64,000 nt of DNA from SELP01 sp035969385 (GTDB lineage: Bacteria; Pseudomonadota; Alphaproteobacteria; Rhodobacterales; Rhodobacteraceae), in NCBI RefSeq assembly GCF_035969385.1, contig NZ_JAYKKJ010000003.1, positions 62,001 to 126,000 of the forward strand, given 5' to 3'. A model generated the notes under the pieces. The model was given only the letters and a program-made list of their open reading frames with translations, did no database searches and was not told the origin of the DNA. Below, piece by piece: positions 7,933-17,474 of the stretch (position 1 is its first letter; each line of letters opens with the position of its first letter). The position numbers and the translations under genes are program-made.

Positions 7933-8135
7933 GGGGCGGTGGGATAAAACCCACCTTACGAAGGGGCTCTGCCCCTCTGGCCCTTTGGGCCATTCACCCC
8001 GGGATATTTGTTGACCCAAAGAAGGAGGCTGGACTCAGCGTCCTTTCTTCCTTGGGTTAGAAATATCCTCTGGGGGCCATGAGTTTTCAGGATGGGGGGC
8101 GAAGCGCCCCCGGGTAAGGTGGGTCTTGACCCACC
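7933..8135. repeat. ~200-bp composite intergenic repeat, copy A
   Basis: This element closely matches 30285-30478 along its whole length. Its parts in order are: GGTGGGATAAAACCCACC (7938-7955); a GGGGCTCTGCCCC hairpin; a GGCCCTTTGGGCC stretch; an imperfect inverted repeat with arms 7997-8024 and 8047-8075 (CCCCGGGATATTTG...ACCCAAAGAAG and its complement); a GGGGGGCGAAGCGCCCCC hairpin; and GGTGGGTCTTGACCCACC (8118-8135). It fills the gap between the convergent dehydrogenase and recN genes, so bidirectional termination is one plausible role. Confidence 0.9.
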
Positions 8136-8140
8136 CCCCC

Positions 8141-9796
8141 CTAGACCGCGCGAAGCAGGGCTTTGGCGGCGGCTTTCGCCTCTGTTGTGATCTGGTCGCC
8201 GGACAGCATTCGGGCGATTTCGTCAATCCGGTCCGTCGGGCCGAGTGGCACAACTGTCGAGAGGGTTTCGACCTCGGTCTGCCGTTTTTCGACCCGCCAG
8301 TGATGTCCGCCAAGGGCCGCCACCTGCGGGCTGTGCGTGACCACCAGAACCTGACCGTCCCGCGCAAGTTCCGCCAACCGCCGCCCGACCGCATCCGCCG
8401 TGGCCCCGCCGACGCCCCTGTCAATCTCGTCGAAGATCAGGGTCAGGCCCGACGCCCCCTGTGTCAGGCAGACCTTGAGCGCCAGAAGAAAGCGGCTGAG
8501 TTCCCCGCCCGACGCGATCTTGTTCAGGGGACCGGCGGGCGCGCCGGGGTTGGTGGCCACGGTAAAGGCAACCTCGTCGCGGCCCTCTGGCCCCGGTTGC
8601 CCCGGTGTGATCACGGTGGCGAAAACCGCGCGTTCCATCTTGAGCGGGGCCAGTTCGGCGGCCATCTCGGCGTCCAGCTGGAGGGCGGCCTCGACCCGCG
8701 CCTCGTGCAGGTGGGTCGCGGCGGTTTCATAGGCGGCTTGCGCCTTGGCCACGGCCTCGGACAGCGTCCGTAGGTCGCCTTCGCCGCCGTCAATCACGGC
8801 AAGGCGGGAGCGCAGGTCATCCGCGAAGCCCGCAAGATCATCGGGCAGGACCCCATGCTTGCGCGCCAGCCCGCGGATGGCGAACAGCCGCTCTTCTGCG
8901 TGCTCCAGTTCGGATGGGTCGAATGCCAATTGATCGAGAAACCGTTCGACCCCCGACTGCGCCTCGCCCAGTTCGACCATCGCCCGATCCAGCGCGGCCA
9001 GCACGGGGTCAAGCTGCCCCTCGGCTTCGGCCACGGCACCGTCCAGCCAGCGGCTGGCGTCGCCCAACATTCCTTCAGCGCCATCCAGCCCAAGCGCCTG
9101 ATATGCCTTCTGAATATCCTCGCGGATCCTTTCGGCCCCCTGCATCAGGCGACGCCGGGTATCCAACTCCGCCTCTTCACCGGGCTGCGGATCAAGCTTG
9201 TCCAGCTCGGCCACCGAATGGCGCAGGAAATCCTCTTCGGCCTTGACCTCGGCCAGCCGGGCCTCTGTCGCCGCAAGCGCCTTTTGCGCTTCGGACAGTG
9301 CCCGCCAGGCCGCGCGGGTTTGAACAATCTGTGGCTCGGTCCCGGCGAAGGCGTCCAACAGGTTCCGGTGCCCCCGCGGGTTCAGCAGACCCCGGTCGTC
9401 ATGCTGACCGTGCAGTTCCACCAAAACATCGGAAAGTTGGCGCAGCACCTCGCCGGATGCACGGACCCCGTTGACCCATGCCGTCTTGCGCCCGTCGCGG
9501 GTATTGACCCGGCGCAGGATGACCTCTCCCTCCTCGGCGCCAATCCCGGCCTCTTGCAGAACCGCATGTGCCGGGTGACCGTCGGAAAGGTGAAATACGG
9601 CAGTGACTTCGCCCTGATCGGCACCGGCGCGGACAAGTTCGGCCCGCCCGCGCCAGCCCAGCACGAACCCAAGCGAGTCCAGAAGAATGGATTTCCCGGC
9701 CCCGGTTTCGCCGGTCAAGACGTTCAGACCCGGCTGGAATTCAAGCTCCAGCCGGTCGATGATCAGCATGTCCCGGATATCCAGGGTGCGCAGCAC
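8141..9796 (-). CDS. recN: DNA repair protein RecN
   Basis: RecN is an SMC-like ATPase that acts early in recombinational double-strand-break repair. The 551-aa protein has Walker A GETGAGKS at residues 29-36, a central pair of coiled coils, and the C-terminal signature and Walker B region (ASGGELSRFLLALK, LIFDEIDRGVGG, VTHSPQVA). The start is taken as GTG at 9796 because CGGAGG lies 5 nt upstream and the N-terminus then reads (M)LRTLDIRDMLIIDRLEL as in known RecN proteins. The ATG at 9841 would add 15 unrelated residues. It is the last gene of the lpxC-bamD group. I saw no GTTC-type LexA box upstream. Confidence 0.95.
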   Translation of the reverse strand: MLRTLDIRDMLIIDRLELEFQPGLNVLTGETGAGKSILLDSLGFVLGWRGRAELVRAGADQGEVTAVFHLSDGHPAHAVLQEAGIGAEEGEVILRRVNTRDGRKTAWVNGVRASGEVLRQLSDVLVELHGQHDDRGLLNPRGHRNLLDAFAGTEPQIVQTRAAWRALSEAQKALAATEARLAEVKAEEDFLRHSVAELDKLDPQPGEEAELDTRRRLMQGAERIREDIQKAYQALGLDGAEGMLGDASRWLDGAVAEAEGQLDPVLAALDRAMVELGEAQSGVERFLDQLAFDPSELEHAEERLFAIRGLARKHGVLPDDLAGFADDLRSRLAVIDGGEGDLRTLSEAVAKAQAAYETAATHLHEARVEAALQLDAEMAAELAPLKMERAVFATVITPGQPGPEGRDEVAFTVATNPGAPAGPLNKIASGGELSRFLLALKVCLTQGASGLTLIFDEIDRGVGGATADAVGRRLAELARDGQVLVVTHSPQVAALGGHHWRVEKRQTEVETLSTVVPLGPTDRIDEIARMLSGDQITTEAKAAAKALLRAV

Positions 9797-9876
9797 GAAA
9801 GCCTCCGGTCCGCAAATCTCGCGCCTTGTGTTTTGGATCAAGCGATGGGCACTTGCAAGGCACCTTGGCCTTTGCC

Positions 9877-10464
9877 CTAGCTGCCGGTGGTCGGCCCGAC
9901 CCGCCAGTAGGAATAGCGGTTGCCATCCGCATAGGTCCGATCCGCCCGCACAACAAAGCCCGCATCGTCGAGCACGACAACGCTGCGCAGGTAGGGCAAG
10001 AGCACCCCATCGGGCCCGAAATAGGCCAATTCGGCGATATAGCCCTTCTCGGTCGGCGTGTTCCGCCGGACCAGCCGCGTGCCGTATTCTTCGGGCATGT
10101 CATCGACCACCTGGACGTATTCACAGGTGCCTTCGACCCGCCGGCAATCATGGGGGATGAACCGGATTATCGCGCCATCCATTCCATCGGCCTGGATGAC
10201 GTTGCCGTCGGCGTTGGTGATCATGCTGTCAGTGACAATGGTCGCCCCCGCATGCACCTCGGTTCGCTCTTCGCGCCATGCCCCGTCGCCAAGTGCGGTC
10301 AAGCGCTGCTGGATGATCAGCCCATCCGAATCCTCGAAATCCAGAACCAGTTCGGACGTCACGCTGTCCATCTGCATCCGGATGTCCTGCGCGGCCAGCG
10401 GCGCGGCGAGGGCCACAAGGATTGCCGCGCCAAAGACTGCCGGGATGGCCCGGATCAAAGCCAC
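9877..10464 (-). CDS. Secreted hypothetical protein between bamD and recN (195 aa)
   Basis: A GTG at 10464 overlaps the last codons of bamD (GTGGCTTTGA) and gives an N-terminal signal peptide (VALIRAIPAVFGAAILVALA, cleavage after LAA before QD). An ATG at 10503 is the alternative and would place 13 extra residues before the signal. The mature part is about 170 residues, rich in acidic and beta-prone segments, with a Cys pair (DCRRVEGTCEY) that could form a disulphide in the periplasm. I do not recognise the family. The overlap with bamD suggests translational coupling and a possible envelope-related role. Confidence 0.7.
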   Translation of the reverse strand: MALIRAIPAVFGAAILVALAAPLAAQDIRMQMDSVTSELVLDFEDSDGLIIQQRLTALGDGAWREERTEVHAGATIVTDSMITNADGNVIQADGMDGAIIRFIPHDCRRVEGTCEYVQVVDDMPEEYGTRLVRRNTPTEKGYIAELAYFGPDGVLLPYLRSVVVLDDAGFVVRADRTYADGNRYSYWRVGPTTGS

Positions 10465-11309
10465 TCGCCCCGGATCATTTGCCGGTAAATCGCTGAAAGC
10501 CAATTATTGCCCAGCGACCGCGGTTCCAGCCCCTCCCCGGTCAGCAGCGCATAGCTGTCCTGATACCATTCGGTGGACTGGAAGTTGTGGCCAAGGATCG
10601 CGCCAGCGGTCTGCGCCTCGTCCGTCAGGCCAAGCGACAGGTAGGATTCGACAAGCCGGTGCAGCGCCTCGGGCGTGTGGCTGGTGGTCTGGAAATCTTC
10701 GACGACAACGCGGAACCGGTTGATCGCGGCGGTGTAATGGCCGCGTTTCAGGTAATAGCGCCCGATCTCCATTTCCTTGGCGGCAAGATGGTCAAAGGCC
10801 AGATCGAACTTAAGGATCGCCGAGCGGGCATATTCACTGTCGGGATAGCGTTCGATCACCACCCGCAGGGCCTGAAGCGCCTGGAAAGTCAGGCCCTGGT
10901 CCCGGCCAACCTCGTCGATCTGGTCATAGTAGCTGAGCGCCAGAAGATATTGGGCATAGGCCGCATCTTCATCCGCCGGGTAGAAGTCAAGAAACCGCTG
11001 CGCCGCACCCCGGGCATTGGGGTAGTCCCCGTCGCGGTGATAGGAATAGGCCTGCATGATCAAACCGCGCTTGGCCCATTCAGAATAGGGATACAGCCGT
11101 TCGATTTCACCGAAATAGAAGGCGGCGTCATCCGCCTGCCCCTTCTCCAGTTCAAATTCGCCGCGTTGGTAGATTTCTTCCGCCGTGTAAACCTCAAGCG
11201 CACCTTCGCGGCGCGGGTCAAAAGTTGAACAAGCGGCTGTCAGGGCAAACGAAAAAAGGGCGGCGCCCAGAATCGCCTTGCCTTTTGCATTTCCGAAACG
11301 GCTCGACAT
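10455..11309 (-). CDS. bamD: Outer membrane assembly lipoprotein BamD
   Basis: BamD is the essential lipoprotein partner of BamA in inserting beta-barrel proteins into the outer membrane. The 284-aa protein starts at ATG 11309 (MSSRFGNAKGKAILG) after GGGGGC. It has a signal peptide with lipobox LTAACS, then TPR repeats (AEEIYQRGEFELEKGQADDA, YAQYLLALSYYDQI, YYLKRGHYTAAINRF) and the characteristic HTPEALHRLVESYLSLGL. An earlier ATG at 11354 would add 15 residues before the signal and is not favoured. It lies downstream of lpxC with a 144-bp gap, and its 3' end overlaps the next gene. Confidence 0.94.
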   Translation of the reverse strand: MSSRFGNAKGKAILGAALFSFALTAACSTFDPRREGALEVYTAEEIYQRGEFELEKGQADDAAFYFGEIERLYPYSEWAKRGLIMQAYSYHRDGDYPNARGAAQRFLDFYPADEDAAYAQYLLALSYYDQIDEVGRDQGLTFQALQALRVVIERYPDSEYARSAILKFDLAFDHLAAKEMEIGRYYLKRGHYTAAINRFRVVVEDFQTTSHTPEALHRLVESYLSLGLTDEAQTAGAILGHNFQSTEWYQDSYALLTGEGLEPRSLGNNWLSAIYRQMIRGEWL

Positions 11310-11453
11310 GCGCTTGCCCCCGACACACTTTCCTTGTTCCCGAAACGCGCACACGCCCCGGATTGCCCTTGGTCTAGCACAGAAAAATGGGGGGCAAAAT
11401 GCCTTTTGGCGCCTGTCGGCGTGACACGGCCATCCACGTCATGCCGCAAGAGG

Positions 11454-12374
11454 TCAGGCGACGTGCCCGAGGTCCGAAAAATGGACGCCAACGCCGGGCA
11501 GACGCGCCGCGATCCGCGCGTCGCAAACAACCCAATCCCATGCCTCGGGTCGGTCGAACAGCGCACGCAGCAATTTGTTCGTTAGCGCGTGACCGGCCCG
11601 ACTGCCGGTGTAGCGCCCCAGAATCGGAGCACCGGCAGTGTAAAGATCACCAAGGGCATCCAGCATCTTGTGCCGCACCGCTTCGTCCCGGTGGCGCAGC
11701 CCGCCGGGCGACAGAACCTCGGCCCCATCCACAACGACCGCGTTTTCCAGCGACCCGCCAAGCGCAAGTCCGGCGGCATGCATCGCATCCACATCCGACT
11801 GCCGACAGAAGGTGCGGCTGTCGCAAAGTTCCCGAACGAAGGCGCCGTTGGCCATGTTCAGCATCTTTTCCTGCCGCCCGATCGCAGCATCGGCAAAGTC
11901 AATCTCGAAGTCGATTTCAAGGCTGTCAGAGGGCGAGAGCCGCGCGACGGCGTCCCCGCTTGATACCTCGACCGTCCGCAGCACGCGGATCGCGCGCAAA
12001 GGCGCAGCAAGGGCTGTCGACCCTGCGGCCACAAGCCCGCGCACGAATTCGGCAGACGATCCATCAAGGATCGGAACCTCTGGCCCGTCGATGTCGATCA
12101 GAACGTTATGCAACCCGCTGCCCGCCAGCGCCGCCATCAGGTGTTCGATGGTGGCGACCGAAACCCCGGCTTCGTTCACGATGCGGGTGTTCAGCGGTTC
12201 CTGCGATACGAAATCCCACCGAGCCCGAACCAGCGCATCCGCCCCAACCACATCGGTGCGGCGGAAGACGATACCATGATGCGCGGGGGCCGGGCACACA
12301 CGCAGACGCGCAGGCTGGCCACTATGAAGGCCAACGCCTTCAAAGGTCACAGGCTGTGAAATCGTGGTCTGCAA
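11454..12374 (-). CDS. lpxC: UDP-3-O-acyl-N-acetylglucosamine deacetylase LpxC
   Basis: LpxC carries out the committed zinc-dependent deacetylation of lipid A synthesis in the cytosol. The 306-aa protein has GVGLHSGQPARL near the N-terminus, the zinc-binding HLMAAL motif near residue 79, DIDGPEVPILDGSS, and the second zinc site HKMLDALGDL with the catalytic GHALTNKLL His further on. ATG at 12374 begins MQTTISQPVTFEG, the usual N-terminus. The ftsZ terminator at 12520-12545 separates it from ftsZ, so it should have its own promoter in the 145-bp interval. That interval holds a small palindrome, ATTCGAAACGAAT, at 12460-12472. Confidence 0.96.
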   Translation of the reverse strand: MQTTISQPVTFEGVGLHSGQPARLRVCPAPAHHGIVFRRTDVVGADALVRARWDFVSQEPLNTRIVNEAGVSVATIEHLMAALAGSGLHNVLIDIDGPEVPILDGSSAEFVRGLVAAGSTALAAPLRAIRVLRTVEVSSGDAVARLSPSDSLEIDFEIDFADAAIGRQEKMLNMANGAFVRELCDSRTFCRQSDVDAMHAAGLALGGSLENAVVVDGAEVLSPGGLRHRDEAVRHKMLDALGDLYTAGAPILGRYTGSRAGHALTNKLLRALFDRPEAWDWVVCDARIAARLPGVGVHFSDLGHVA

Positions 12375-12519
12375 GGGAAGCCCCGGATTCGTTCACGTTG
12401 CCCATGAGGTAAGCAAGCGGGGCCACGGGCTCAACTCACTCTTTCTAACGGGATGAAACATTCGAAACGAATTTGTTGCAACGCCCGCAATCTCCCCCTT
12501 AACCCTTTGATTAAGAATG

Positions 12520-12545
12520 AAAAAGGGCCGCACAATGGCGGCCCC
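12520..12545 (-). terminator. Rho-independent terminator of ftsZ
   Basis: On the minus strand GGGCCGC (12544-12538), loop CATTGT, GCGGCCC (12531-12525) and TTTTT (12524-12520) follow the ftsZ stop by about 23 nt. The 7-bp stem is perfect. Confidence 0.9.
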
Positions 12546-12567
12546 TTGTCAGTCTGACGTTGCGTTC

Positions 12568-14181
12568 CTAGTTGGCCTGACGGCGCAGGAAGGCAGGGAT
12601 TTCGATCTTTTCCTGTTCCGGATCGGCCTGTGGTTCGTCGCGGAAGGCATGAACCTCGGGCTGGGACCGCTGCGGCTGGGCCGCCGGTTGGTCAGCGCCA
12701 TGGCCGGTCATCCGGTTGATCAGCGAGTTGATCCCGAAGCGCGGCTTTTCCGGTTCCACACGCTGGTCAGCGACCGGACCACGGGGCGCGGCAGCGGGGG
12801 CCGTCGGGGCCTTGTGAACAGCAGCCTGAAGACGGGCCAGCGCCTCCGGCGAGGGCGTTCCGGGGGCCGGGGCGCGCGGCGCGACAAAGCTGTCGGCGGT
12901 ACGGTCCATCGACGGTTCCGGGCGCGGGCGATAGGCGGGCGGCGGCAGGTCGTCTTCGGCCACATCCTCAGCCTCAAGCTCTGCGGTCAGCTGTTCTTCG
13001 AATTCGTCGAACATGTCTTCCGGTTCCGGTGCCTTGGCGACCATGTCCTGCGCGTCATCGAACAGGCTGGGTTCTTCCATCACCGGGGCGGCAGCCGCGG
13101 CGACCGGCGCCGGGGTCGGCGCGGGGGCCACGGCCTTCGGCGCTTCGGTCGAGACGGTCTGGGTCAGCGGCTCGGACATCTTGCGGCGGGGAACCGGGAT
13201 TTCCTGACGCACTTCGCTGGCGTCGATGCCGGTGGCAACGACGGACACGCGCATGTGGCCTTCCATATCCGGGTCCAGCGTGGAACCGACGATGATGTTG
13301 GCATCCTGATCGACCTTTTCGCGGATCTTGTTCGCGGCTTCGTCCAGTTCGAACAGGGTCAGGTCGTAGCCGCCGGTGATGTTGATGAGAACACCCTTGG
13401 CGCCTTCGAGGCTGATTTCGTCCAGAAGCGGGTTGGCGATGGCCTTTTCGGCGGCGTCGATGGCGCGGTTTTCGCCCTGCGCTTCGCCGGTGCCCATCAT
13501 CGCCTTGCCCATCTCGTCCATCACGGCGCGGACGTCGGCAAAGTCGAGGTTGATCAGGCCCGGACGGACCATCAGGTCGGTCACGCCCTTCACACCTTGA
13601 TACAGCACATCGTCGGCAAGGGCGAAGGCTTCGGTGAAGGTGGTGTTTTCGTTGGCAAGGCGGAACAGGTTCTGGTTCGGGATGATGATCAGCGTATCCA
13701 CGACCTTTTGCAGTGCCTCAACGCCGTCTTCAGCCTGGCGCATCCGCTTGACGCCTTCGAACTGGAACGGCTTGGTCACAACGCCCACGGTCAGAACGCC
13801 CAGTTCACGGGCGGCCTGCGCGATGATCGGGGCCGCGCCGGTGCCGGTGCCGCCACCCATGCCCGCGGTGATGAAGCACATATGCGCGCCCGCCAGATGG
13901 TCGACGATCTGTTCGATGCTTTCCTCGGCGGCAGCTGCGCCAACCGTGGCCCGTGCCCCCGCGCCAAGGCCCTCGGTCACCTTCACACCCATCTGGATGC
14001 GGGCCTGTGCCTTGGATTGCTGAAGGGCCTGCGCGTCGGTGTTGGCCACCACGAACTCCACGCCGTCGAGTTGCTTCTCGATCATGTTGTTCACTGCGTT
14101 GCCGCCAGCGCCGCCAACGCCAAACACGGTGATCCGGGGCTTGAGTTCCTCTTGCCCGGGCATGGAGAGATTCAGTGTCAT
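12568..14181 (-). CDS. ftsZ: Cell division GTPase FtsZ
   Basis: FtsZ polymerises into the cytokinetic ring. The 537-aa protein has the tubulin signature GGGTGTG at residues 110-116, GVGGAGGNAVNNM at the N-terminus and the T7-loop region. It is about 150 residues longer than E. coli FtsZ because of a Pro/Ala/Glu-rich linker from about residue 320 to 520, as is common in alphaproteobacteria. The C-terminus ends in the conserved IPAFLRRQAN peptide that binds FtsA and other partners. ATG at 14181 is preceded by a 175-bp gap to ftsA, room for its own promoter, and the gene ends in an intrinsic terminator. Confidence 0.98.
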   Translation of the reverse strand: MTLNLSMPGQEELKPRITVFGVGGAGGNAVNNMIEKQLDGVEFVVANTDAQALQQSKAQARIQMGVKVTEGLGAGARATVGAAAAEESIEQIVDHLAGAHMCFITAGMGGGTGTGAAPIIAQAARELGVLTVGVVTKPFQFEGVKRMRQAEDGVEALQKVVDTLIIIPNQNLFRLANENTTFTEAFALADDVLYQGVKGVTDLMVRPGLINLDFADVRAVMDEMGKAMMGTGEAQGENRAIDAAEKAIANPLLDEISLEGAKGVLINITGGYDLTLFELDEAANKIREKVDQDANIIVGSTLDPDMEGHMRVSVVATGIDASEVRQEIPVPRRKMSEPLTQTVSTEAPKAVAPAPTPAPVAAAAAPVMEEPSLFDDAQDMVAKAPEPEDMFDEFEEQLTAELEAEDVAEDDLPPPAYRPRPEPSMDRTADSFVAPRAPAPGTPSPEALARLQAAVHKAPTAPAAAPRGPVADQRVEPEKPRFGINSLINRMTGHGADQPAAQPQRSQPEVHAFRDEPQADPEQEKIEIPAFLRRQAN

Positions 14182-14356
14182 GCTCTGTCCGCCTGTCTGT
14201 TTCGGGCCCGTCCCATCGGGCGTTCTTGCCTAAATTGCTGCGATCCTAACGGCTTGTTGGACCGAGGTCACGAAAAAATGCGCCAAAACCTACCAAATAT
14301 GGCGGTTTTCAGCGTCCTTTTCGCCGGATTTCGGGCAATCGGCAAGATGTTGCGTA

Positions 14357-15691
14357 TTACCAGTTGTCCTTAAACCAACGAACGGCGCGCCGAAGCGACC
14401 GGGCCGGGTAGTTTTCGGTCGGAATCTCGAAATCCCACCACTCATCCTGCGGGTGTGCGGCAAAGAGCGTCAGGCCAACGGCGGCGGCAAATGCCGGGCC
14501 GGTCGCGGCCTGCGGAAGCCCCTGGACACGCAGCGGGCGGCCAAGGCGGACGCGCTGGCCAAGGATGCGGCTGGCCAATCCGTCAAGGCCGGGGATCTGA
14601 CTGGCCCCGCCGGTCAGCACGATCTGTTGGCTGGGCAGGTATTCGAACCCGGCGGCATCCAGACGGGCGCGCACCTCCTCCAGGATCTCTTCGACCCGAG
14701 GGCGCATGATCCCGATCAACTCGGCCCGGCTGACGGTGCGGCGGTCGCGTTCCCAGTCGCCGGTATCGCCACCGATCTCGATCATCTCGCGGTCGTCCAT
14801 GCCGGTGGCCACGACGCCGCCGTAGAAGGTCTTGATCCGTTCGGCGGTCGCCAGTGGCACCTGAAGGCCCATGGAAATATCGCTGGTCACGTGATCGCCG
14901 CCCATGCGGACGCTGTCAGCATAGATCATGTGCTTCTTGATGAAGATTGACAGGGACGTCGCACCGCCGCCCATGTCGATACACGCCGCGCCAAGTTCCT
15001 GTTCGTCCTCGACCAGCGATGAAATGCCCGACACATAGGCCGAACTGGCAAGCCCGGCGAGTTCGAGATCGCAGCGTTTGATGCAATAGAGCAGGTTCTG
15101 GATAACCGTCGCGTCAACCGACAGCAGATGCAGGTCGGTCGCCAACTGGTTGCCGATCTGTCCGCGCGGATCGCCAAGACCCGACCGGTGATCCAACGCA
15201 AAGTTGATCGGCTGGGCATGCAGCACCTCGCGCCCGGCCCCGATATCCGGCACGTCACAGGCGGCCAGAACCCGGCCAATATCGGCGTCGGTGACAACCG
15301 TGCCTTCAACCGAGACCTCGCCCTCAAGCCCGTAGGACCGGGGCCGCGCGCCCGAGAAACAGGCAATGACATGGTCCACCTTCACATTGGCCATCTTCTG
15401 GGCTGCGTGAACGGCGGTGCGGATCGCCCGTTCCGTTTCCTGCATCGCGTCCACTTCGCCAAAGCGAACCCCGCGCGACCGCGTGGTCGCCGCGCCAATC
15501 ACCCGGAACGACGATTGCCCGGCCATCGACCCGACCCCGTCGCTGTCGCGGAACCTTTCCGGCCCGTCGAAGCGCAGCACAAGGCAGGCGATCTTGGATG
15601 TCCCCACATCCAGAATCGCGACTACGCCACGTTGCATTGCCGCCTTGCGCATGTTCCGCATAGCCCGTTGGGTTTCGTATAGCTGCCTCAT
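14357..15691 (-). CDS. ftsA: Cell division protein FtsA
   Basis: FtsA is the actin-like ATPase that anchors FtsZ to the membrane. The 444-aa protein has the phosphate-1 motif AILDVGTSKIACLV near residue 25, the SHS2 (1C) region with RSRGVRFGEVDAMQETERAI, ACIDMGGGATSLSIF (phosphate 2) and the adenosine motif VLTGGASQIPGL. It ends in a basic amphipathic tail (SLRRAVRWFKDNW), suitable for membrane targeting. ATG at 15691 shares one base with the ftsQ stop, so the two are probably coupled. The N-terminus carries about 20 extra residues before the actin fold; internal ATGs at 15661 or 15652 are alternative starts. Confidence 0.96.
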   Translation of the reverse strand: MRQLYETQRAMRNMRKAAMQRGVVAILDVGTSKIACLVLRFDGPERFRDSDGVGSMAGQSSFRVIGAATTRSRGVRFGEVDAMQETERAIRTAVHAAQKMANVKVDHVIACFSGARPRSYGLEGEVSVEGTVVTDADIGRVLAACDVPDIGAGREVLHAQPINFALDHRSGLGDPRGQIGNQLATDLHLLSVDATVIQNLLYCIKRCDLELAGLASSAYVSGISSLVEDEQELGAACIDMGGGATSLSIFIKKHMIYADSVRMGGDHVTSDISMGLQVPLATAERIKTFYGGVVATGMDDREMIEIGGDTGDWERDRRTVSRAELIGIMRPRVEEILEEVRARLDAAGFEYLPSQQIVLTGGASQIPGLDGLASRILGQRVRLGRPLRVQGLPQAATGPAFAAAVGLTLFAAHPQDEWWDFEIPTENYPARSLRRAVRWFKDNW

Positions 15692-16572
15692 CAGTTTCCT
15701 GCCCCCGATACCGAAGCATTAAGCCGCCGCATTTCGACGGTTGCCTGTTCCCCCAGCCTTATGGTCGGCCGGTCCTCGTTACGCATGTCCACGACCAGAA
15801 CGTCGCGATCCAGCAAATCCTGTGTCTGGGCCATCAGCACGACCCGTTCGAACGCCTGCAACGGGCGGTCTGCGGGCAGCAGGACCCGCTGATCCCGGTC
15901 CAGAACCACGTCCCAGCGCCGTTCGCCCATCCGCACCAGCCCGCGTACACGGGGGGCCACGGGGCCCGCGGCGTCGATCAGGGCCAGCGCCTCGGTCACG
16001 TTCTGCCGCGCGCCATCGCCCGCGATCAGCGGAAGATCGGCCCGGTCCGCCCGCTGGGCCAGCGGCCCGATGATCGCGCCGCCCGCGTCGATCAGGTCCA
16101 ACCCGTCGTTGCGCCGCCAGACGGCGACCGGCACGCGCGGGGTCACATCGACCTGAAGAATGCCGCCGGGTTTGACGCGCAGGGTGGCTCGTTCCACCGC
16201 GCCCACGGCTTCGACCGTGTCGCGCATCACTTCCAGGTCCAGCTCAAAAGACGACAGCGGAAAATCGACCGGCAGGACCGTGCGGATTTCCAGTTCCAGC
16301 GCTTCGCTCGCCCCGTCGATGGCCATCGCGTTGACCATGAATTCGGGCCGGGTTTCGATTGAGGTCCGGATGTCCTGATAAGTGGTCGCGACCAGGTCCC
16401 GGTTTTCAGCCTTGCTAAACCACGCAGCCGAAATCACGGCCAGCACCGCCAACGGCACGCCGATCCGCAACGACCGACGAACGCCGGGTGTCAGCATCAG
16501 CCGCTGATAGCGGTAGCCCCAGCGGGACGGCGCCGGGTCGCGGCGCGGGGTCTGCTGGCCTAGCGATCGCAT
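15691..16572 (-). CDS. ftsQ: Cell division protein FtsQ
   Basis: FtsQ is a bitopic inner-membrane division protein linking early and late divisome parts. The 293-aa protein has a basic cytosolic N-terminus, one membrane segment (IGVPLAVLAVISAAWF, near residues 38-53) and a periplasmic region. That region contains a POTRA domain (EFMVNAMAIDGASEALELEI) and the FtsQ beta domain with ERATLRVKPGGILQVDVTPR. It lies between ddl and ftsA, with a 13-bp overlap with ddl at its start and a one-base overlap with ftsA at its end. Confidence 0.93.
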   Translation of the reverse strand: MRSLGQQTPRRDPAPSRWGYRYQRLMLTPGVRRSLRIGVPLAVLAVISAAWFSKAENRDLVATTYQDIRTSIETRPEFMVNAMAIDGASEALELEIRTVLPVDFPLSSFELDLEVMRDTVEAVGAVERATLRVKPGGILQVDVTPRVPVAVWRRNDGLDLIDAGGAIIGPLAQRADRADLPLIAGDGARQNVTEALALIDAAGPVAPRVRGLVRMGERRWDVVLDRDQRVLLPADRPLQAFERVVLMAQTQDLLDRDVLVVDMRNEDRPTIRLGEQATVEMRRLNASVSGAGN

Positions 16573-17474
16573 GAGGCATCCTCTACCAGCCAGGCGCAGA
16601 GCGTCGGAAAGTCGATGCCGCAGTGGGCCGCCTGTTCGGGGGCAAGCGAGGTCGGCGTCATCCCCGGTTGAGTGTTGGTCTCCAGCAGGATCAGCCCGTC
16701 CAGCCCGAGCGTATCGTCCCAGCGGAAATCGGTCCGCGACAACCCGCGCAGGCCCAGCGCCTGATGCGCCCGCAAGGCATAGTCCATGCAGGCATCGAAA
16801 ATCTCGGTCGGGACATCGGCGGGCACCACGTGGCGCGATCCGCCGTCGGCGTATTTGGCGTAATAGTCATACCAGCCATCGGTGATGATATCGGTCACTG
16901 TCAGCGTCCGGTCGCCCATCACAGATGCGGTCAGCTCGCGCCCCGGCGCATAGGTTTCGACCATCAGACTGGCGGGCAGATCGGGGGCAAGCGTCGGCGG
17001 GCCATTGGCGGCCTCGCGCACGATATAGACCCCGACGGACGATCCTTCGGCATTGGGCTTGACCACATAGGGCGGGGCCATGACATGGGCGGCTTCGATC
17101 TGGTCGCGGGTGGACAGGATGCTGTCGACAACGGGCAGACCGGCGGCGCGGTAGACCTCTTTCGACTTTTGCTTGTCCATCGCAAGAGCAGAGGCGAGCA
17201 CGCCGGAATGGGTATAGGGAATGCGCAGCCATTCAAGAATGCCCTGAACGCAGCCATCTTCGCCCCAGCGCCCATGCAGCGCGTTGAACACCACATCGGG
17301 CCGGTCGGCGCGCAGCCGTTCGGCAAGGTCGGGGCCCGCGTCAATCTCGGTCACGTCGAAACCGGCTGCCCGCAGCGCGGTCGCACATTCCCGTCCCGAG
17401 CTGAGGGAAACCTCGCGCTCGGCCGATGGGCCGCCCATCAAAACTGCAACCTTGCGGGGCCTGCTGCCCGACAT
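16560..17474 (-). CDS. ddl: D-alanine--D-alanine ligase
   Basis: Ddl makes the D-Ala-D-Ala dipeptide for peptidoglycan precursors. The 304-aa ATP-grasp enzyme shows VAVLMGGPSAEREVSLSSG at the N-terminus, NALHGRWGEDGCVQGILE, YVVKPNAEGSSVGVYIV (ATP-grasp Lys and loop), and the metal-binding ILLETNTQPGMTPTSLAPEQ. ATG at 17474 begins MSGSRPRKVAVLMGG. It is followed by ftsQ with a 13-bp overlap and preceded by murB with a 109-bp gap, which could hold a promoter. Confidence 0.96.
   Translation of the reverse strand: MSGSRPRKVAVLMGGPSAEREVSLSSGRECATALRAAGFDVTEIDAGPDLAERLRADRPDVVFNALHGRWGEDGCVQGILEWLRIPYTHSGVLASALAMDKQKSKEVYRAAGLPVVDSILSTRDQIEAAHVMAPPYVVKPNAEGSSVGVYIVREAANGPPTLAPDLPASLMVETYAPGRELTASVMGDRTLTVTDIITDGWYDYYAKYADGGSRHVVPADVPTEIFDACMDYALRAHQALGLRGLSRTDFRWDDTLGLDGLILLETNTQPGMTPTSLAPEQAAHCGIDFPTLCAWLVEDASCDR

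Noticed and set aside
8141..9841. ATG 9841 as recN start
   Set aside because: GTG 9796 has CGGAGG at ideal spacing and restores the conserved RecN N-terminus.
12517..14373. A 618-codon open frame on the plus strand across ftsZ
   Set aside because: It is antisense to a certain ftsZ, lacks recognisable domains, and its His/Gly/Arg-rich composition is typical of the shadow frame of high-G+C genes.
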